A DNA stretch of 64,000 nt. Source: Chloroflexota bacterium (GTDB taxonomy: Bacteria > Chloroflexota > Anaerolineae > VGOG01). Where the stretch lies: the NCBI GenBank assembly GCA_030611885.1, contig JAUWOY010000001.1, forward strand, positions 62,001 through 126,000, given 5' to 3'. The notes beneath the pieces are model-generated. The model had not been told where the DNA came from, made no database searches, and worked only from the letters and a program-made list of their open reading frames with translations. Position numbers and translations under genes: made by a program. Positions within the stretch are counted from its first letter, which is position 1. Every line of letters starts with the position of its first letter. Shown piece by piece: positions 60,150 to 64,000 of this stretch.

Positions 60150-60163
60150 AACCCGAAGGGTCT
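60131..60163. repeat. Perfect palindrome truncating the phosphatase-like gene
   Basis: AGACCCTTCGGGTTT, CTA, AAACCCGAAGGGTCT. Fifteen-bp arms with a three-base loop, placed 10 bases before the Tex start codon. Confidence 0.9.
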
Positions 60164-60173
60164 AGGAGAAACC

Positions 60174-62324
60174 ATGACCAACCATCTGATCATAATCACC
60201 ATCGCCCATGAACTGGGCCTCAAGGCCGATCAAATCGCCAGCGCCGTCCAACTGTTTGACGAGGATAACACCATGCCCTTCATCGCCCGCTATCGCAAGG
60301 AGGTCACCGGCGGGCTGGACGAGGAGCAGCTCCGGATTATTCAGGCCCGCCTGAAATACCTGCGCCGCCTGAAGGAGCGCAAGGGGACGGTGCTGAAGAG
60401 CATCGCCGAGCAAGGCAAGCTGACGCCGGAGCTGGAGGCCAAGATACAGTCGGCCATGGTGCTGCAAGAGGTGGAGGACCTCTACCTGCCCTACAAACCC
60501 AAGCGGCGCACGCGGGCCACCATCGCCAGGGAGCGGGGGCTGGAGCCGCTGGCCGAGCTCCTGCTGGCCCAGGAGGTCACCGAGGGGACGCTGGAGCAGT
60601 TCGCCCAGGACTACCTGAGCGAAGAGGTGCCCACTATGGAGGACGCCTACGCTGGAGCGCGGGACATCGTGGCCGAGGTCGTCTCCGAAGACGCCGACCT
60701 GCGCAAGGCGGTGCGAGAGCGTACCTTCGGCAAGGGTTTGCTGGTCTGCAAGGTGGCCGACGCCTCCCTCGATCCCCAGGGCAAGTACCAGATGTACTAC
60801 GAATACGTCGAGCCGCTGAAGGCCATCCCGCCCCACCGCCTGCTGGCCATCAACCGGGGCGAGAAAGACGGCGTGCTCAAGGTCAAAGTGGAAGCGCCAG
60901 TGGATCAGATCGTGGCTGAGGTCGAAGGCCGCTACCTGAAGAACAAGCGATCCGTATTCGCCGCCCAGGCGCGAGATGCCGCCGCCGATAGCTACCAGCG
61001 GCTCATCGCCCCCTCCATCGAACGCGGGCTGAGAGGCACCTCCACCGATGAAGCGGACGACCACGCCATCAAGGTCTTCGCCACCAACCTGCGCCACCTC
61101 CTGCTCCAGCCGCCGCTGCGGGGCAAATGTGTGATGGGCATTGATCCGGGCTACCGCACCGGCTGCAAAGTGGCCCTGGTGGACGAGACGGGCAAGTTTT
61201 TGGGTGGCACGACCATCTATCCCCACGCGCCGCAGAAGCAGTGGGACGAGGCCAAGGGGATTCTGGTGAGGCTGGTCACCAGGGGGAACGTGGACGTAAT
61301 CGCTATCGGCAACGGCACCGCCTCGCGGGAGACGGAGGCTCTAGCCGCCGAGGTTATCGCTGAGGCCGGGCGAGGGGCCTACGTCATGGTCAACGAGGCT
61401 GGCGCGTCGGTCTACTCCGCTTCCCCACTGGCCAGGGAGGAACTGCCCGACATGGACGTCTCCATGCGCGGCGCGGTCTCCATTGCCCGCCGCCTGCAAG
61501 ACCCCCTGGCCGAGCTGGTCAAGATCGAGCCCCGCTCCGTCGGCGTGGGCCTCTACCAGCACGACGTGGATCAGAAGAAGCTGGCCGAGACCCTGGACAC
61601 CGTGGTCGAGTCGGCCGTCAACCACGTGGGCGTTGATCTCAACACCGCCTCGCCGGCCCTTTTGCAGTATGTTTCCGGGATCAACAAACGGGTGGCCAAA
61701 GCCATCGTCAGGCATCGGGATGAACACGGACCTTTTGAGTCTCGCCACGGATTGAGGAAAGTCAAGGGGGTAGGGGACAAGGGGTTCGAGCAAGCGGCGG
61801 GTTTCCTCAAAATCCCCGCCGGGGCGAACCCCCTGGACAACACCTTCATCCACCCGGAGTCGTATCCCGTGGTGGAGGGCCTCTTCACTCTGATGGGCGT
61901 GCGAGGGAACGAGCCCGATCTAGCTCGGAGGGTCAGAACCTTTCGGGTGGGAAACGACCTGACGGAACTGGCCGAGGTTCTGGAGGTGGGCCTGCCGACG
62001 CTGACGGACATCTTCGACAACCTCATCAAACCCGGCCGCGACCCCCGCGACGGACTGCCCAAGCCCATCCTGCGGAGCGACGTTCTGAAAATGGAAGACC
62101 TGCGGGAAGGGATGATCCTCAAGGGCACGGTGCGCAACGTGGTGGACTTCGGCGCCTTCGTGGACATTGGGGTCAAGCAGGACGGCCTGGTGCACGTCTC
62201 CCAGATGGCCGACCGTTACGTGAAAAACCCCCTGGAGGTGGTCTCCGTGGGCGATGTGGTGGAGGTCAAAGTAATCAGCATTGACCTCGAGCGGGGGCGC
62301 ATTGGGTTGAGCATGAAGAAATAA
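60174..62324 (+). CDS. tex: Tex-family RNA-binding transcription accessory protein
   Basis: A 716-residue nucleic-acid-binding protein. Order: Tex N-terminal helical region (FIARYRKEVTGGLDEEQLRI, YLPYKPKRRTRATIARERGL), a YqgF/RNase-H-like domain at about 325-440 (VMGIDPGYRTGCKVALVDET), a helix-hairpin-helix region (VGVDLNTASPALLQYVSGIN), and a C-terminal S1 domain (GMILKGTVRNVVDFGAFVDI). Full length and no damage visible. AGGAGA precedes the ATG. It likely works on RNA polymerase or the ribosome as in other bacteria. Confidence 0.95.
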   Translation: MTNHLIIITIAHELGLKADQIASAVQLFDEDNTMPFIARYRKEVTGGLDEEQLRIIQARLKYLRRLKERKGTVLKSIAEQGKLTPELEAKIQSAMVLQEVEDLYLPYKPKRRTRATIARERGLEPLAELLLAQEVTEGTLEQFAQDYLSEEVPTMEDAYAGARDIVAEVVSEDADLRKAVRERTFGKGLLVCKVADASLDPQGKYQMYYEYVEPLKAIPPHRLLAINRGEKDGVLKVKVEAPVDQIVAEVEGRYLKNKRSVFAAQARDAAADSYQRLIAPSIERGLRGTSTDEADDHAIKVFATNLRHLLLQPPLRGKCVMGIDPGYRTGCKVALVDETGKFLGGTTIYPHAPQKQWDEAKGILVRLVTRGNVDVIAIGNGTASRETEALAAEVIAEAGRGAYVMVNEAGASVYSASPLAREELPDMDVSMRGAVSIARRLQDPLAELVKIEPRSVGVGLYQHDVDQKKLAETLDTVVESAVNHVGVDLNTASPALLQYVSGINKRVAKAIVRHRDEHGPFESRHGLRKVKGVGDKGFEQAAGFLKIPAGANPLDNTFIHPESYPVVEGLFTLMGVRGNEPDLARRVRTFRVGNDLTELAEVLEVGLPTLTDIFDNLIKPGRDPRDGLPKPILRSDVLKMEDLREGMILKGTVRNVVDFGAFVDIGVKQDGLVHVSQMADRYVKNPLEVVSVGDVVEVKVISIDLERGRIGLSMKK

Positions 62325-62343
62325 GAAGAGACAGGAGAGAGCC

Positions 62344-63882
62344 ATGAGCGGGAAATACATCATCGCCCACGATGTGGGTACACGAGGCAGCAAGGCGGTG
62401 CTGACAGATCCAGAGGGGCGGATCTTCGGCAGCGCTTTTGAAAACCACGAGGTGCACTATCCCCAGTCCCATTGGGCTGAGCAGGAACCAGACGACTGGT
62501 GGCGCGCCGTCACCAGGAGCACGCAGCGACTTTTGACCGAGGGCCAGGTAGCGCCTGGAGACGTGCTGTGCATGATCTTCTCCACCCAGATGTTGGGGAT
62601 CATCCCGATGGACGCCGAGGGCGCCCCCTTGCGGCCGGGGATCATCTGGCTGGACGGGCGGGCAGGTCCCCAGGCTAAGCAACTGATGCGCAAGCTCATC
62701 CACCCCAGGATATTCGCCGCCGTCGTTGGAGCCGAGGCCACGGGCAAGGATGTGTTGCCCAAACTAATGTGGCTTCAGCAGAACGAGCCTGATCTGGTGG
62801 CCCGGACTCATAAGTTCCTCGATGTTAATGGCTACCTGGTCTATCGTTCCACCGGCCGCATGGTGGCCGACTGGACGGCAGCTTCGGTCACCGGCCTGTT
62901 CAACCTCAAGAGCAAGAAATGGGACGATTTTCTGATGCGCTTTCTGGGCGCGCCGGGGGACAAGTTCCCCGAGCTGTTGCCATCCAGCGAACAGGTAGGC
63001 GGCCTGACGACCAGCGCGGCCCGTGACTTCGGCCTGCTGGAAGGGACGCCCATCATCTGCGGGGCTGGCGATGCCCCAGGGGCGGCCGTAGGATCAGGGG
63101 CCGTGGGCGAGGGCGAAGGGCACATCTACCTGGGAACCTCGGGCTGGGTAGGGGTGGTCACGGAGAAATCGCCCACTGGCCGCTATGGCGTCGCCACCAT
63201 CCAGTCGGCCGACCCGACCAAGTGTTTCCTCATCGCCGAGACGGAGACAGCCGGGATATGCTTGCAGTGGATCGCCGACCAGTTCTACCGCCGAGAACAG
63301 AGCGACCCAGCGGTGGAGAACGTCTTCGCCCTGATGGACGCTGTGGTACAGGAGGTCGAGGCTGGGGCAGGGCGCATTATCTTCACCCCCTGGATGTACG
63401 GCGAGCGCAGCCCGGTGTCGGACGTTTACGTTCGTTCTACGTTCCTGAACCTGAGCTGCGATCACCAACGCGAGCACATGCTGCGTGCCGTGTACGAGGG
63501 TGTAGCGTACAATCTGCGCTGGATTCTGGAGATCATGCGCCACAAATTCGGCTGGCAACAGGACGTCATACGGGTCATCGGTGGGGGCGCCAGGGGAGAT
63601 CCCTGGCTGCAGATCATCGCCGACGTGACGGGTAAGCGGGTGGAGAAGGTGGCCAACCCCCGGCAAGCCGGGGCCGTCGGTGCGGCCCTCGTCGCCGCCA
63701 TCGGTCTGGGCGTCTACCCAGATTTCCAGGCTCTGAAAAAGGTGATCCAGGTAACCCGCACCTTCGATCCCAGAGCCGAGAACGCCGAGATCTACGACGA
63801 ACTCTTCGATGCCTACAAGAAGGTCTACCGCGCGCTGAAGGGGATTCATCGTCAGCTTAACCAGGAACGTCTTGGAGATTAG
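62344..63882 (+). CDS. FGGY-family carbohydrate kinase (xylulokinase-like)
   Basis: A 512-residue sugar kinase. The ATP-binding fold starts IIAHDVGTRGSKAVLTDPEG, with IIWLDGRAGPQAKQLMRKLI, GAGDAPGAAVGSGAVGEGEG, LYLGTSGWVGVV-type strand (HIYLGTSGWVGVVTEK) and VIRVIGGGARGDPWLQIIAD for the C-terminal half. The catalytic aspartate should be in CGAGDAPG. Sugar specificity cannot be fixed; D-xylulose is a guess from overall form. It starts 20 bases after tex with GGAGAGAG. Confidence 0.87.
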   Translation: MSGKYIIAHDVGTRGSKAVLTDPEGRIFGSAFENHEVHYPQSHWAEQEPDDWWRAVTRSTQRLLTEGQVAPGDVLCMIFSTQMLGIIPMDAEGAPLRPGIIWLDGRAGPQAKQLMRKLIHPRIFAAVVGAEATGKDVLPKLMWLQQNEPDLVARTHKFLDVNGYLVYRSTGRMVADWTAASVTGLFNLKSKKWDDFLMRFLGAPGDKFPELLPSSEQVGGLTTSAARDFGLLEGTPIICGAGDAPGAAVGSGAVGEGEGHIYLGTSGWVGVVTEKSPTGRYGVATIQSADPTKCFLIAETETAGICLQWIADQFYRREQSDPAVENVFALMDAVVQEVEAGAGRIIFTPWMYGERSPVSDVYVRSTFLNLSCDHQREHMLRAVYEGVAYNLRWILEIMRHKFGWQQDVIRVIGGGARGDPWLQIIADVTGKRVEKVANPRQAGAVGAALVAAIGLGVYPDFQALKKVIQVTRTFDPRAENAEIYDELFDAYKKVYRALKGIHRQLNQERLGD

Positions 63883-63883
63883 A

Positions 63884-63985
63884 GATTGGAGGTTGGAGGT
63901 TAGAGATTGGAGATTGGAGGGTGGAAATTGGATTTTGCTCCAACATCCAACTTCTAACTTCCAACTTCTAACTTCCAACTTCCAG
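63884..63985. repeat. Two facing heptamer arrays after the sugar kinase gene
   Basis: Units ATTGGAG/GTTGGAG/GTTAGAG on the left and TCCAACT/TCTAACT on the right are roughly complementary, so the region could form a long hairpin. The window ends with AAGGAGGAAACC, a ribosome site for a gene beyond the edge. Confidence 0.85.
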
Positions 63986-64000
63986 CTCAAGGAGGAAACC

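Overview
The window looks like a chromosomal segment of a Chloroflexota bacterium, probably Anaerolineae-like. This is inferred from gene content, not from a marker gene: several Uma2-type nuclease genes, secreted proteins ending in a YLPxILK-type motif after Thr/Pro linkers, an archaeal-type phosphoglycerate mutase, a Na+-pumping decarboxylase operon, clan AA aspartic protease pairs, and many palindromic and heptanucleotide repeats.

Layout. (1) 1-12.5 kb, minus strand: a surface-glycan operon holding what looks like a whole pseudaminic-acid-type nonulosonate pathway (PseB, PseC, PseA-like amidotransferase, pathway-associated methylase, SpsF-type cytidylyltransferase, a PseG-PseH fusion, PseI). 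It is followed by a remnant of a LmbE deacetylase, a Wzx flippase, a sialyltransferase-like protein, a methyltransferase, a GT2 transferase and the start of a membrane protein. Several genes overlap by ATGA. (2) 12.5-13.5 kb: a probable structured RNA locus interrupted by a 143-bp MITE with perfect 10-bp target duplications. (3) 13.5-19.6 kb: a secreted cohesin/DUF5719-type protein, then a gene graveyard with duplicated Uma2 genes, duplicated antitoxins with beheaded PemK toxins, duplicated aspartic-protease pairs (one fused by deletion), and scraps of WecB and DegT aminotransferases. Upstream of this island lies a promoter, c-di-GMP-I riboswitch and terminator cassette. (4) 19.9-25.4 kb: Wzz-like chain-length protein, ExoA-like GT2 and an O-antigen ligase/TPR protein, that is, more exopolysaccharide machinery. 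(5) 25.9-30.1 kb: a Sat-CysC fusion (PAPS synthesis), an antitoxin-Uma2 fusion and a phosphodiesterase-family protein. (6) 30.4-49.3 kb: a run of very large exported proteins: an alpha-2-macroglobulin with animal-like architecture, a VIT/VWA (inter-alpha-trypsin-inhibitor-heavy-chain-like) protein, a papain-family protease fused to a beta-propeller, a C39-like/VWA protein and a HEFNH metalloprotease. Four tRNA genes sit in this stretch. (7) 49.4-64 kb: housekeeping and energy genes: IscU, ApgM, small membrane proteins, tRNA-Pro, an EamA transporter, acyl-CoA dehydrogenase plus a methylmalonyl-CoA-decarboxylase-like sodium pump, Tex and an FGGY sugar kinase.

Main themes. The cell invests in surface glycans (two clusters) and in exported proteases and protease traps. 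Seven-base tandem repeats and short palindromes have entered intergenic DNA, open reading frames and even a riboswitch loop. Because 7 is not a multiple of 3, the in-frame arrays in the ligase, sat-cysC and oadG genes are potential slippage switches.
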